Shown here piece after piece: positions 49,501-60,859 of a stretch of DNA of 64,000 bases. A program made the translations under genes and the position numbers. The notes below the pieces were generated by a model. It was given only the letters and a program-made list of their open reading frames with translations. It had not been told where the DNA came from and did no database searches. The stretch comes from Acanthaster planci (Eukaryota > Echinodermata > Asteroidea > Valvatida > Acanthasteridae): positions 777,047 to 841,046 of the forward strand of contig NW_019091404.1 of the NCBI RefSeq assembly GCF_001949145.1, written 5' to 3'. The first letter of the stretch is position 1. Each line of letters starts with the position of its first letter.

Positions 49501-52500
49501 TTTGAATCTTTTGCACTATCACCAGCAAGTTTTGATATTGAACTACTTGAATCTGACTCATGCAAAGTTTTCTCGGCTGCGACAACTAAGTCTTTCCTGT
49601 CCTTTGTGGCTTTCTTGAGATCAGGCGGCTTTGAAGAAGGTTTCGTGCTCTTATCTGTTTTGCCCTTAGGAAGCTTCACATCCGTATCACTTACGGCCTT
49701 TGTAGCATGGGATGATTTTGAATCCACCTTTGCAGATTCCTTGGCTGTTGCTTTACTGGAATCCAGCTTTTCTTTTGAATCTTTCCCCTTTCCTGTTGAG
49801 ACATCTTTTTCTTTTCCCTCCTTCGATTTTGAAATGAGGCTTTCCTTGTCCCTCCCGTCCTTAGCTTTTTCTGTGTGCTTTGAGGATTTCTCTGCTGATT
49901 TAGGCTGGCCAGTGGATTTTTTGTCATCTCTCGCATCCTTAAGGTCTTTTGACACCTTTTTGACAAGTGATTTAGCAGTGGCAGGGGAGTCCTTGTTTGC
50001 TTTAACTGTTTCTTTAACAGATGTACCACTGGTAGTGGTTTTTTTGATAGTACTGTCTTTGGCAATAAGCTTTGGAGGAACTTTCTTGGGTGGTGATTTT
50101 CGGACAACTGCTTTCAGTATAGGTTTCGGCGAAGGATTCGCAGCCACCTTGGTTGATGTGTCACATGACTTCTCTTGAGACTTCACAGGGCTGGGTGATC
50201 GCTTCCTCTTCAGTTTGAGCTGGTCAGCTCCTCTCGGTCCATTCTCAGTCTCAATCTTTGCCGATGTTGGGGCATTTGGCTCTCCAAGATGCGGAGTCGT
50301 TTTTGATGTTGCAGTAGCAGGACCTGATTCAGAAGATGTGTCCTTCTTTAGGATTGACTTTGGCCGCATTGATTCCTCCCGAGAGCCTGTTGCTTCCCTT
50401 TTGGGGTCCTTCAACGCAGTGCCTATCTTAGGAGGCTCATCTTTCTGTGATGGCAAAGATGGAGACTCTTTTGAGGAATCTTTCCATGGATCTTCTGTGC
50501 TGACTGCTTCCTTGCGCGACTCCTCCTTTGCTGTATCTCTGCGAACTTCTTCTCTATGCTCTTTCCGTGGATCACGGAGAATAGAGACAGGAGTGATCTC
50601 TTCCTTAGATGATGTGGTGAAGGTCTGACTACGCTGGGATTGTTGATTTGGGGAAGGTTTGTCACGGGTAATTCCTGCAGACAACGGCAGAGAAGGTGAG
50701 GTCATACTTGTTGCAGCTGTGGTGGTGCTCCCTGATCTGCGGAGGGAGCTTGACACTGTCAGTGGGGATCGTGCTGAAGAAGACACCCAACTCCCAGAGA
50801 TTGAGTTTCTTCTCTCCAGTGGACCATCTGGGATCAGTTCTTTGCCCTCTATCTTCCCCCTCATGAGTAAATCTGTAGTTGTCAAGGCTGGCATTCCTTC
50901 AAGGAAGTTAAACTTCCTGTTGGAACCTTGTGACACGGGGTCCTTCAAATGGGCACTCTGCTGCAGTCGGGCAGAGTCCTGGTCAAAGATGCTACTCCTT
51001 TTCAGAAGACGAGATGTAAAGGTCTCTACTTTTTGCTCTCCAGCCTTCTGTGGCTCCCTCCCATCAAGCACTGCTGGCTCTGATTCGGTGCTCTTGGCCT
51101 TCTTCTTTATTCGCCCGATAAGATTCAATCGCTCCACCCTGGACTTTGTGGACAGTACATCTGATTTGACCTCCACTGGAGTTCCTGGGGTGCTTGGGGT
51201 ATTTGGGGTCAGGGGTGTGGTAGGTGGGGTGTCACAACTTCCTTTAAACTCACGTCCAACCATATCTGACACAATGTTCTCTTTTTTGATGCCGGACAGT
51301 AGATCCTGCTGTTGTGTAAAGGCTGTACTGACTGATAATTCTTGTTGGGCACTCCCTGATGGCAGTTTTTTCATCTTGTTGCGCTCAAGCACGGCTGAGA
51401 CAGCATCCTTTAAAGATGGTACTTTACTAAGAGTGGGCACCTTCTGCTCTGGTGTGTCAAATGTATTGCTTTCATTCTTCAGGATTGGAGGAACGTCCTC
51501 AGTTTTCTTCTCAGAGTCAAGAAGGTCCGAGACTGACGTCAGGCCAGGCTTCGTTTCAGAGATCAGTGGAGAGACAACATGATTAGATTTTTCAAGATTT
51601 TTCACAAAGTTGCATTTCTCCAGAGAGGTCTTTAATTTGGTAAGGTGTTCCATGGTAGGATCCGGACCAACATGTCGAAAGGGACTCTCAACATGCGTTG
51701 TCAACAGCGGGCGTCTGTCCAACTTCACAGGCGTTACAGCTGGACTGAGGATGGGTGCACTAGTTGAGGGTGAAGATGTGTCCCCTACTGATACTACAAT
51801 GGGCTGGTTGATTGGTTTTGGGGAGAGCAACGGCAATGCTTCACCATCATTTGGAATGTTGACATTGAGCTCCAGAGATTGGCTCTGGACTGAAGCAACC
51901 TCCGATTTTGTTGCATCAGCATCAACTACTTCCTCCTTCTGTGGAACAGAATTTTGCTTCTCCTGTTCCACGGGGTATCCTTGTATACGTGGATCAACTG
52001 GCACATCTGAAACTCCACCAGGGGACTTTAGCCCATCCTCGCTTTGCCGACGGGCACGAAATCCACCGCGCTTCGGATATAAGCCATCATCTCCACCGCC
52101 AGCTTGGGATTCCGACATCCTCCGCCTTCTTTTTGGAAAGAATTCCACCAGAGTAATTTTATGGAGCTTCCATTCCATTTCCTGGATGATGCCATCTGAT
52201 TCAACAGGTTTCTCCTTCTCATTGAGTTTTCCAGAGTATTCTGCACTCTGATTGGACTCAGAGTTGCCAGCTGGTGGAGGGGGCGGAGGGGGCAGCACGG
52301 GCACTGGACCATTAAATTCCTCTTGGTCAGGTTGTGTCTCCCTCTCCTGTAGTTGCTGCTCAAAGCTCTTCCGCGCAATCTCCATCTGTTTCCGGCAGCT
52401 GAGGCTGGTGTCAATGTGAGGCTTTTCAAACATGTCCTGGACAGCAGGTTTACTGCTTGACGAGGACGTGGATGATGAAGGTCCCTGCCCACTGCTGCTG

Positions 52501-55500
52501 CTCCTGGAGGTTCGCCCCTGCCTGCTGTTTTGATCTTCATCAACTTCCGGTGTGTCCTGATCGCTCGAGCTTGCAATGCCTTCATCCATGTCCAGAAGAT
52601 GTTGGATGCGGACTTTATCCCTCTGTGGTGGCCTGATGCCACTACTCGTACTGAGACTGGAATGTGGGTGGTTTTTATCACGGACGAATTTATCCAATCG
52701 TCCCATTTCTGGGGAAGATTTTTTGGGTTTGTCCACCCCTTTGTCTTGACTGCCACTATCCACCAAAACCTTGCTGAGTTTGAGTGCGGGGATTTCATCC
52801 TTATTCAGTTTTGAGTTCGCGGGTCGGCTCGGACCACCACCACTTGGGACCAATTTGTCCTGAATTTCTGGGATGTGGGAGAAGGGAGACATGTCTAAAT
52901 CCTTCTCATTCCTCTCCAGTAAACTACGATTGAACCTCTCCATGGGATCGTATTTAATACACTCCAGTTGTATCAAGGCTTCATGTTTGGTCCCGAGCCT
53001 TTCTCGAACTGGCTTGTGCTTACTTTCAATCACTGTTCTTGTGTCCCTACTGAAGTGGGACTCTGAAGAGGTATCATGTTTGAGAGAATCACCATGTCCG
53101 TGCGACAGTTCACCCAAAGGTTTACTGATCACCGACTTGGGTACCTTATTTTGCAACGTTCTATCACTGTTTGGTGATTTAATCGTTTCCTTCTTGCGCA
53201 TCTTGTTGATGTCCACAGGACTTTTGTCACTGAAGCGCTGCCTGCGTGCTTCCAGTTTGCGCATGTTTTCATCACTTTCAACAGGCTTAAGCAATGACTG
53301 GGGCTGATCCACCTCAGCTATTCTCCGCCGTTTTCGGGCAATATCAGGTTCATTTGGCAGCTGCATTTTGCTGGCATCAAAACCAGAGGTGTCCTTGGAG
53401 CGTACAATTTCACTAGTCCTTTCCTTCTCAAGAACTTTGTTCTGTCTTGTGTCATCCAAGTCATTCAATTTCAACTTCTTCATGTATTTATCTTTGGGTT
53501 TATCAGTTTCGTCTAACTCCTCCACAGACAATTTTTCTGTCCTTCCATCGCAGTTTAACAACTTGTCAGTTCTCAACTCGCAGTTAACCTTATCTGTTCG
53601 TATATCCGAGTTGAATTTCTCCTGCCGTGCATCACAGTTTAACTTCTCCAGCCGCTTCTCAACTTTAGTCCTGTCATGTTTCAAGGCAGCATCCTTGGAC
53701 CGGATCACCTTCAAACACTCCAACGATTTTTCCAGTCGGTCCCGCTTCTGCTTGGACTTCTCGCTTGACTTACTGAGCGATTTCTCACTCAGCCTGGACG
53801 ACTTGTCGCTTCTGTCATCGTCAGAGTCTCTGCTCTTCTTGGATTTCTTGGATTTGTGTCTGGTTTCACTGCGCTCCGTAGAAGATCCTCTTTCGTCCGA
53901 TCCCTCTAGTAACCTGCTCTTCCACCTGTCCTTCTCATCCCGATAGTTCTCCTCATGTGAGGGACTTTGCACTGGTGTGTAGGACCGTTCCGATCCATGA
54001 ACAGTTACAGTACTACGAGGAGTTCGTTTCCTCCTGGGGCAAGCCACTGGACTGACACTCCTGCTGTGGTAGGGGCTTTGTGTAGGGGTGTTGACTTCCT
54101 GAGATTCCACACTGCCACTACAACGCCTTCTCTCGTACGACCTGAGAAAAAAAAGATGCGGATGCTGTAAGTCATTAATTCACCACTATTTCAATGCATT
54201 TTGGGTGCAACCAGCAAACACCAGCAAAGATGTCGGCCAGGTTCTTTTCTTGTCCAGAACCTGAAAATAAGGTCAAAGAAGCCTAAACACACCTTGTTAA
54301 AACTGGCGTCTTTGCACTGAAGCAGTGTGGCATGATATGTTCTTTGCCTATGTTTTGACTGCTGTTTCATTGCTTTGATCAGAGCACTGTCTACATAGAT
54401 ACGGCTATATGCTATCAAGAACCATATTTATGAATTATGGAAGAGTAAACAATGGGACCAATATCAATTCAAAGCAATTTTCATTTTGTTCTATCCACTG
54501 CTTTTCCAATACACTGACGAGATTCTGTTAAACTAGTCACTCAAAAATACGAGTCGCATTCAGCAAGACCAAGAAGATTTTGAGTTGGATGTTTCACAAA
54601 GGGCAGTAAATAAGGTTTTCATTCAACACAGTTCCAACCAAAGATTATGTAGCGCTGCGTAGCGGCGCAAGATGGGTAATTCAGCCATAAAGTGTGAACG
54701 TTCATGTGTGCGCGTGCCTGTCGCTGCGCCTGCGCATTAACATGCACTGCGCAGGTGTAGCTCAACCAGAATGGCGCCCATGTGATAACAACGTTTTACG
54801 CGTATTCATGGTGAAGTTCCCCATCTTGCAACGCTACGCGGCGCTATACGATCTTTGGTTCCAACTACTGTTCAAAATTAAGTCAAAGGGGAAAAACGCT
54901 TGAAACTTACAGGCAACAATCATCATTCCTAATAATGATGACCACACTCAGTGACAAACAGATCCACACCTACAGGCCTCATGCGCATGACATCACATTA
55001 AAGGGTATTTCTTTTTCTGGGATACACTTAAGTAAAGATTTTTGTGCATGCATAGTAATTATCAAAATAACAAAAAAAGACCTCTGAGACACCAACAGTG
55101 CACAACCTATATTCAGTATTTGTCACAAGATCTACAAGAACCATTTTAAAGTGATTGGAGCAGAGTTATAAATAGGTTCTGACAAATCAGAAATGAATCT
55201 TGCATTAGAATTCTAAAAAGCCCTCCTACGATTCGGAATGTTGCAAGATTTACATCCCTAATTGACCTATGATATTCCGATGTCATGCCTTATTTACATG
55301 TTCACATGACGCCATCTGTCAAGTCCCCACAGGGAAGCGCACATGTGAAAAAAGTATGACATTGTTATATTTCTGGTTTATTAGATGGGTTAGTTTGTTA
55401 ACAAATACATACTTTTCTCTGGGACTAAGACTGCGACTCCTCTCCTTGTGCTGTTGCTCTTTTCTCTCCCGCTGGTGATACCCGTATTCTCGCAACTCCC

Positions 55501-58500
55501 TCTCGTAGGAGTCTTCGCCGTCGAAGCCCCCGGCCCCGTTGTTCTCCACCGACCCCCGCTCAATGGCGCCACCCCGGTAGAACTCACCACTCCCCGGCTG
55601 ACTGTTGAAGAAGCGCTGGTCGTCGGTGCTGCTGCCACCGCTGTAGAGCCCCAGGGAACTGTGGTAGTTGCCAGGGGAGGCGTGGTTGCTCTGCGACCGG
55701 ATGCGACGGGACTGGGAGTTACGTGCTGTGCTGTGGTATTCACTGCACCAAAAAAACGTCAAAGGGAAAACATTCATAAATTCTATGCTGTAAACAAATG
55801 TGATCTGGTCTGTGAAAATGAGTCATGAGGCCACTTTTTTGTGTCTCAGAAATTTGTTCAGTTTGTTGGAGAAACAGCAAGGAAAGCTCTTTGTTTTAAT
55901 CACTTAGTCTGGTATCCTGATAATAAGTGAGATGGTTGGGGGCAAAAATGTTCAGGGTTTCTGCTGACTTCAATAGTACAAGACTCTTTACAAGACCTGC
56001 AACTTAAAAGTGGCTCTGGCAACTCGGGACTCATTTCACAGAACAGTTCTCTAATTTGTTAACAATGATTTCTACTAAAGGAATTCACCGTTCACAGTGC
56101 TTTTCAGTCTTGGAATTGTATGCCCATAAACAGAAAATGTGCGTGGATCTAGTATTTATAAAAGACGATGGAGGTACATCATATAGAACAAGGTGAATCT
56201 AAACAAAAAGAGCTGAGAAAGACACTAGGCTGAACTTGGAACAACAACAAACTACACAAGCATACTGTCTTTGTCAAATGCTCAACATTTTCTGGTAGAC
56301 ATGTTGACTTTTTAACCCCTTGACGTCAGGACTTTTTTCTGAAAGCCAGCTCCGAGAATTCCAGCCTCGCTTAACCATGAAGGTCACCTGCCAAACTGCA
56401 AATTATCGGTTTGTGGACCTGCGTCCTCAGCACGCTTTGATTTACACGGTGAAAAGGCTCATTGTTCGGTGGAATGTGGCCCTACTCAAGCTTCCACATT
56501 CCCGTAGCCTCTTTTCAGAGCGGTGACTATTGTGAAGCTGGTGATTATGATGCAAATTCGGCCCCTTCATTTCTTGGCAACACACAAAGGCCAATCACCA
56601 TATATACAAGCGCCAGGGTATGCCTTCTTTCACCGTGTTCGCTCGAGCGTGGGCCGGTCACCAGTTCCCGGTGAGAAGGGGATAAGGGACTTCTTTATAT
56701 AACAGGCATCCTAGGCAGCATGATGAGCACCTGACAGGTAACTGACGGAAGATAAGTGATACTGGAAGGAAGCCGTTAATGATCCCTGACGACATCCCCC
56801 CCAAGTCTTGCAGCAGCTACGAAGGTGATGAGATTTGCCCATTCTCCTTTGCATCATTTGAAGTCTGTCTCCGAGGGAACATTTGACACAGAGATTTGGG
56901 CAGGAGTGGGTGTCCAGTGAAAGATGCACGACATTTGTTCCTGCAGCTGGTTTGATGGGTGGTCACGCTAGGCAGGTGGTAGAAACGCCCAAATTCTGAC
57001 TTGGGTAAGTCATTCCAAGTTGGGCACGTGGACAAAGATTCATGGAGTCATATTATTTTGGCAAGATTGTCTATTATCATTTGTGCTAGCCAAGATTGAC
57101 GGGGGTGATGTCACTGCTACTTCCTGCCTATAAACGGTCATGACTCACAACTCTGCAGGGAAAAAGGTAACCACGTATATAGAACCGCAGAGCTACTCTT
57201 TCGAACTCCCAAGCCCGCAGGCAATCCAGTGTGCTACTTCCAATACATCTTCTCGCTTTCATCCAGCTCCTTACACTGTGCTGAGCCACGGTATCTCCCT
57301 GTCAGCAGGTGTGCCCTGACGCACAAACCAAACAAACACACCCATGGCCTACTCCACGGGGAACCGGCAAGCTGTAACTGTAAACACTCCCTGGAAAACA
57401 AGTGAATGAGTGGTTCGCACCTCCGATGTTGAACTCCTGGCATTCCCAAAGGGGTTGAAGGCATGTTCAACATCAGAGCCACAGACAGCGCCATGCTATC
57501 ACATCATTCTCTGTTGAACCTGAAGTGTTCCAGAACCAAAAACACCTCAGCAAAGACTAACAAGACAAGCGGCTGCTCCACTGAAGATGTGGCCGGGGGA
57601 ATGCAGAAGGTTACCCTGAGTCAAACTACAATCCACAAGTTCAGCATCTACGTTGATATTTGCAGATGAGTTTAAATCCCCACGTGGGTTTGTTGAACAG
57701 CATTTTGATGTATGCGTATCAGTTTACTTCCTTTTTAGATGGCTTATGGTGGGTGATCAAGTCATCCACTTGTCTGCCAACACTGCCAACAATCCCCAGG
57801 GACGAATCAACAAGTTTTTCTCCTCATGTTTTGATTTATCCAAATCAATGCATCCACAACACTTGATTACACTAAATACATGCATCCATACAGAAGACTA
57901 TCCTTTGGGCCCAGCGGTTCTTTAGCAGCACTACGCAACAAGACTTCATCCCGATGTCCATTCCTGGGCCTTCACAACGATCTATTTCCCCAAGGCAACT
58001 GGTGTAAATCCTCCAGAACAGACCTCATTGGTTGAACTTGTAGGCCACAAATGGGTACGTATCCACATGTAGCAGACTCCTCTAAACCTCCTCTCGTGCA
58101 AGCATACAGGTTGATCCAAGCCAGATTTACCACTGGTGCAGCGACCAAATCTGTGATCTACTGAAAACACAACTGACACTTCTTAGAACTTTATCTCCGA
58201 CATCCAGTTAGATCCTTACCTCGGTGATTCCCTGAAACTGCGGTCATTGGGAGAGCCGTCTCTACTATGGTAGGGGAGCTGACCCGACTTGTCCAGCCGA
58301 GTAAAGAAGTGATTTTGGCATTCTCTGCTGGCAAAGTCGACCTGCACCAAAAAAAAGAGGGGGACAAATGAATTATAATCTCTGCTTTGGGTTGAAATCG
58401 GAATTAATGGTAACATGGTAAATTACTCGATGTAAATACAAACACCATACTCGCTGTACTTCAACAAACCTGGGGTGTCAAGGCATGTGAAAAGTAACGG

Positions 58501-60859
58501 TTCTTGAACTGTCTTAAATCTGTGAAATACTGCAGTTCTTTAGATCTTGACATTAGGGGTGGCATGGATCTGCACCCCACATCTAAAGCAAAGACATACC
58601 TATCACTCACAGCGGTCACAGTTATTTCAAGGCCTTCCTTTGGAACATTTGAACATAAGGTTTTGTCCATAAGTCATGCAGGGATTTAAGTGACCAATAA
58701 AGTCATTTCCTGAAAATCATCGATGTGAATTTGCAAAAGCCTACTAATTTACGACAACTAATTGTTACCATTTCCACTTATTGCTTTCTTCCCCCTTGAC
58801 GAATAATTTATTACACAGGCCAGCACTGTAGTTGCAGATAGTGCATTTGGCTTGGCCACTGTTATTAAGCTTACGCATGAAGTCCAACAGAAAGTATCCA
58901 TCCTGGTCCTTTTCCTCAAGCCACGTCCATTTAACCTTATTCTTGATTCCCTTGTCAATTTCTTTAATATCCGCTGTCTGGTCAATTTCCATGTTGATCA
59001 AAAATTTCTATCCCAACACGGTCACCTGTCACTGAAAACTTCCCACACACATGGAAAATACATCGCCACTGATGTGCGATTTATCAGCAGTTCGAATACG
59101 GTCGCAGTGTTCCAATCGCCTGGTAACTCATGTTCACGAGTTGTGAACTGGAGGTGGAATTTTCTTCTGAAGTTCACAACCTCATCCCTAGGATGTTAAG
59201 GAATACACGCTCATCACTATCAGTACTATAAGAGTTTCGAGATGAAGTAAGCCCTTGGGATGAGGTTGCAACTAGACAGGACTTGCACAGTGGTCATGAA
59301 AGGCCTGTGCATGTGCATATTGGTGAGTAGCATCTAGACTGCTACCCAATTGTGGACTCGGAGTTATTCAAAGCGAACACGGTAAACACAACATGATTGG
59401 AACGCACACTTGGCAGCCTACGCACAGTCGCGGTGTTGCGCTGCCATATTTGCTAGCTGTGAAGAGGGCACAGGTCTTACACTAGCTTGCGATTGCAAAC
59501 TCACAAACAAAAATATCCGTTTTAAAGGGAAATATCACGTACAGATCAAAGTGGAAACTGACCATTTTTTATTTTTTTATTTTTTTTCCTGGAAACTGAT
59601 TGTCATTTGCGGAAAACAAGTCATTTTTAACAGCATTTCCAGAAATCTGGAAATTTCAGGCAATCTTACAACCGTAGTTGAGGCTGAGGCTGAAATAAAC
59701 ACATGCATCAATGAAAGCCACTGGCTAGTGGACGTATCCACTTCCTCATAGACTTTTCTATGTGAGGCTACATCTTAAAGTAGTAGCTGCGGCTATGACA
59801 GCCACTGGCTGTCTCACAGTGGACTTCATGACTCTGACTAGCAACCAGATCCAAAAGTGTTCAGGCAAAAAAAAAAAAAAAGAGAGTGACCCCTGACCTT
59901 GGGCCTGCGTCCGGAGATGCGCGTATTCTTCATGTCCTGCATGGCCTTCTGGGCATGCTCAATGTTGTAGAAGAAGATGAGCGCGGTGCCGGTGCGCTGG
60001 TCCAGGCTGATGCGGGAGATGGCGTGGGGGCCGTAGCGCATGGTGAAGAAGCGGCGCAGGTAGCTCTCGGTGGTGTTGGTGGCCAGGTTGTCAAGCCAAA
60101 GGCAGTTGGTGGCCATGCTCTTGCCAAAGCCCAGCTAAAGGGGGGGTGGGTGGTAGTAGGGAGTGAGGATGGTCAAAATTATGTCAGAAACAACTGAAGA
60201 AAGAAAAAACGCATTTGCATTAAACTCATGGCTATCCCATGTTGAAATGCTTGCTCAAATCTTAAATACAAATACTCTGTATGCAATGTGCCATCTTCAA
60301 TTGTTCCTTTTAGTTTCAGGACAAACTCAAACACTTTGAGGTTCCCTTTCTCCAAGAATGCCTAAAGTTCCAATCAGACCAAAAAAGGTACCTTGACTTT
60401 ATTTTTGCCAACAATTTCTCCGTCCAGCTTCCTCCTGGCCCTGACCACACTGTCAATGTCCGAGAACTGCAGGAAGGCAAACGGCTGCGCTCCTTGTGGC
60501 TTCTTGATCTCAATGTCCTGAAGTGAGGAAGTACAAAGCTTGAGAACCTCTACACAACATTTTGGTGAACTTGTGAAGTCTCTCCCACAAGGCCGATCAT
60601 AGAGTTGGGGTCCTGTACCGAGTCCAGTACACTAGACCTTATCCCCTTTGACTACTTCAACACTCAGAGATGTGTAACACTCTGTACAAAGAGTCGCTAC
60701 TCACCACGATGTCACCAAACTTCTGGAAAGCATCCTTCAACTCCTCCCGTGTGATGGTGCGGTCCAGGTTGCCCACGAAGAGCGTCCTCGTCGCTCGCGG
60801 ATGGAACTCATCCAGCTCCTTCTCGTAGTACCGGACGTCACTGTCGTCCACCCCAATGT
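40389..60859 (-). CDS. SPEN: SPEN (split ends / SHARP / MINT) transcriptional corepressor, 5'-partial gene
   Basis: Nine exons join in frame: 60859-60705, 60517-60392, 60134-59898, 58341-58220, 55742-55413, 54141-42825, 42550-42362, 41228-41070 and 40517-40389. They encode at least 4,253 residues. The architecture is that of Split ends: RRM domains at the N-terminal side, a very long low-complexity middle and a C-terminal SPOC domain. In animals this nuclear protein binds RNA and, through SPOC, recruits SMRT/NCoR-HDAC corepressors, for example at Notch target genes. Human SPEN has 3,664 residues and four RRMs; the two seen here correspond to its third and fourth, so the first two and the start codon lie past 64000. 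All junctions use GT/AG. The identification is firm; role in this animal is inferred from the family. Confidence 0.93.
40837..40895. mobile_element. 51-bp TTAA-flanked hairpin, copy 2 (in a SPEN intron)
   Basis: TTAA at 40837-40840 and 40892-40895 enclose 51 bp. The arms CCCTAACCCTCCTCAATCCT and its exact complement form a perfect 20-bp stem. Its sequence is the reverse complement of the copy at 9118-9168 at 49 of 51 positions, including the asymmetric loop, so the two copies inserted in opposite orientations. It lies in the 552-bp intron between the last two SPEN exons. Confidence 0.8.
41070..41228 (-). CDS. SPEN: SPEN exon, middle of SPOC domain
   Basis: 53 codons between a GACCTCAG acceptor and a CAG|GTAGGA donor, phase 0 on both sides. 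It carries the SPOC signature LLALPCGRD and FITYLQQKQAAGIINV. The tyrosine of FITY corresponds to the residue human SPEN uses to contact the phosphorylated SMRT/NCoR tail. Confidence 0.93.
41612..42209. mobile_element. TTAA-flanked inverted-repeat element in a SPEN intron
   Basis: The left end reads TTAACCACTTTGCGCC and the right end in reverse reads TTAACCACTTGCCGCC, about 600 bp apart. A related single end lies near 23578 (TTAACCACTTGACGCC in reverse). The TTAA flanks could be target duplications. The interior has no meaningful open frame. It occupies over half of the 1,133-bp intron between two SPOC exons. Confidence 0.45.
42362..42550 (-). CDS. SPEN: SPEN exon, first half of SPOC domain
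   Basis: 63 codons after a CTCTCAATTCCAG acceptor, ending RRMQ|GTGTGTAC, phase 0. It contains RYPVMWQGFLTLKND and LRIAQRMRLEPSQLDGV. The lysine of TLKND and both arginines of QRMRLE match the basic patch by which human SPEN SPOC binds the SMRT/NCoR peptide, so corepressor recruitment is likely retained. Confidence 0.93.
42825..54141 (-). CDS. SPEN: SPEN giant exon, low-complexity central region
   Basis: An 11,317-bp uninterrupted exon of 3,772 codons, from a TTTTTTTTCTCAG acceptor at 54142 to an AGT|GTGAGA donor at 42825. The frame runs through the splice acceptor, so the first GTG at 54110 is not a start. Order along the protein (numbered from the first full codon in the window): Arg/Ser/Lys/Asp-rich start; polyproline near 937; long Lys/Glu-rich stretches (52.9-48 kb region); SPPQ/SLQS repeats at about 2562-2624; an AT-hook-like KRGRKPK near 2722; an RGRGRGR tract near 3060-3077; Ser/Thr-rich sequence; polyglutamine at about 3325-3350, 3647-3654 and 3684-3696; then a Pro/Met-rich end leading into SPOC. 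One dominant giant exon is usual for this gene; here it is larger than in human. Almost everything except short motifs is probably disordered. Confidence 0.95.
44024..44060 (-). repeat. CAG/CAA repeat coding polyglutamine (12 Q)
   Basis: Mixed CAG and CAA codons inside the SPEN giant exon encode twelve glutamines. The codon mixing would limit slippage. Confidence 0.9.
44151..44174 (-). repeat. CAG/CAA repeat coding polyglutamine (8 Q)
   Basis: Eight glutamine codons in the SPEN giant exon, mostly CAG with one CAA. Confidence 0.9.
45064..45132 (-). repeat. CAG/CAA repeat coding interrupted polyglutamine
   Basis: Three glutamine runs of about 8, 8 and 4, broken by Ser-Leu and Leu, in the SPEN giant exon. 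The flanks are also Gln-rich (QMSQFQTPQQQ on one side). Confidence 0.9.
47240..47425 (-). repeat. coding tandem repeat of LQSPPQ-like units
   Basis: The SPEN giant exon encodes roughly nine imperfect units such as LQSPPQT, LQSPLQS, LQSPPQN and FQSPPQV. At the DNA level this is a degenerate ~21-bp repeat, which suggests expansion by unequal exchange or slippage. Confidence 0.85.
54229..54303. repeat. dispersed repeat, copy 2 (SPEN intron)
   Basis: Aligns with 13244-13320 in the same orientation over the blocks AGGTTCTT, TTGTCCAGA, CCTGAAAATAAGG, AGAAGCCTA and CCTTGTTAAAA. It lies about 90 bp upstream of the giant exon's acceptor on the SPEN strand. Confidence 0.65.
54629..54870. mobile_element. 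MITE in a SPEN intron
   Basis: About 242 bp with inverted ends: AACCAAAGATTATGTAGCGC at the left and, in reverse, AACCAAAGATCGTATAGCGC at the right, extending through GCGTAGCG and GCAAGATGGG blocks. The flanks TTCAACA and TTCAAAA match at 6 of 7 positions and could be a target duplication. The interior is unusually CpG-rich for this window. Superfamily not assigned. Confidence 0.7.
55413..55742 (-). CDS. SPEN: SPEN exon, Arg/Ser-rich linker after the RRMs
   Basis: 330 bp (1 + 109 codons + 2) after a TTTTTTTGGTGCAG acceptor and before an AAA|GTATGTAT donor. It encodes EYHSTARNSQSRRIRSQSNH... with a Gly/Asn-rich middle, then YERELREYGYHQRERKEQQH and RSRSLSPREK. The REYGYHQRER stretch corresponds to REYSYRQRER in human SPEN. 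Both phases fit the neighbouring exons exactly. Confidence 0.9.
58220..58341 (-). CDS. SPEN: SPEN exon, end of last RRM and linker
   Basis: 122 bp (40 codons + 2) after a TTTTGGTGCAG acceptor, ending AG|GTAAGGATC. It encodes VDFASRECQNHFFTRLDKSG then GSPNDRSFRESP. VDFASRE is the last strand of the RRM; the human counterpart is VDFANRESQ..., followed likewise by a MEKSGQ-type segment. Confidence 0.92.
58765..59001 (-). pseudogene. fragment of a transposon-type zinc-finger protein in a SPEN intron
   Basis: An open frame of 79 codons containing KVKWTWLEEKDQDGYFLLDF followed by MRKLNNSGQAKCTICNYSAG. The pattern W-x-W-L-E ... F-x-R-K ... G-x-A-x-C-x2-C resembles the start of zinc-finger proteins common in repeat-derived genes of marine invertebrates. 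It ends without a complete zinc ligand set and lies wholly in the 1,556-bp intron between two RRM exons, so it is best read as a relic. It is not part of SPEN. Confidence 0.4.
59173..59270. mobile_element. short inverted-repeat element, CAACCTCATCCC ends
   Basis: The left arm CACAACCTCATCCCTAGG and the right arm in reverse, GCAACCTCATCCCAAGGG, are about 80 bp apart. A small MITE or MITE relic in the SPEN intron. Ends approximate. Confidence 0.5.
59898..60134 (-). CDS. SPEN: SPEN exon, most of the last RRM
   Basis: 79 codons in phase 0, from a CCCCCCTTTAG acceptor to an AAG|GTCAGG donor. It encodes LGFGKSMATNCLWLDNL (RNP2 LWLDNL), then GTALIFFYNIEHAQKAMQDM (RNP1 region) and RISGRRPK. LGFGKSM.TNC.WLD.L is nearly identical to the inter-RRM junction of human SPEN and is strongly diagnostic. 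Confidence 0.94.
60392..60517 (-). CDS. SPEN: SPEN exon, second half of the preceding RRM
   Basis: 42 codons in phase 0 after a CCTCACTTCAG acceptor and before AAG|GTACCT. It encodes DIEIKKPQGAQPFAFLQFSD (RNP1 PFAFLQF), then KLDGEIVGKNKVK. Human SPEN reads DIDIKK...YAFLQY...MDGEYLGNN at the same place. Confidence 0.94.
60705..60859 (-). CDS. SPEN: SPEN exon, first half of the preceding RRM
   Basis: 155 bp (2 + 51 codons) after a TTGGTTTAG acceptor and before GTG|GTGAGT. It encodes YYEKELDEFHPRATRTLFVG (RNP2 LFVGNL) and ELKDAFQKFGDIV. DEFHP.ATRTLF.GNL matches the third RRM of human SPEN. The exon starts inside a codon, so at least one more coding exon lies to the right. No fitting exon was found between 60860 and 64000, so it should be past the window edge. 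Confidence 0.93.

Noticed and set aside
56316-56690. Possible TTAACCCCTTGACG-ended element in a SPEN intron
   Set aside because: The left end recalls the TTAACCACTTG family, but the right end matches too poorly to define an element.
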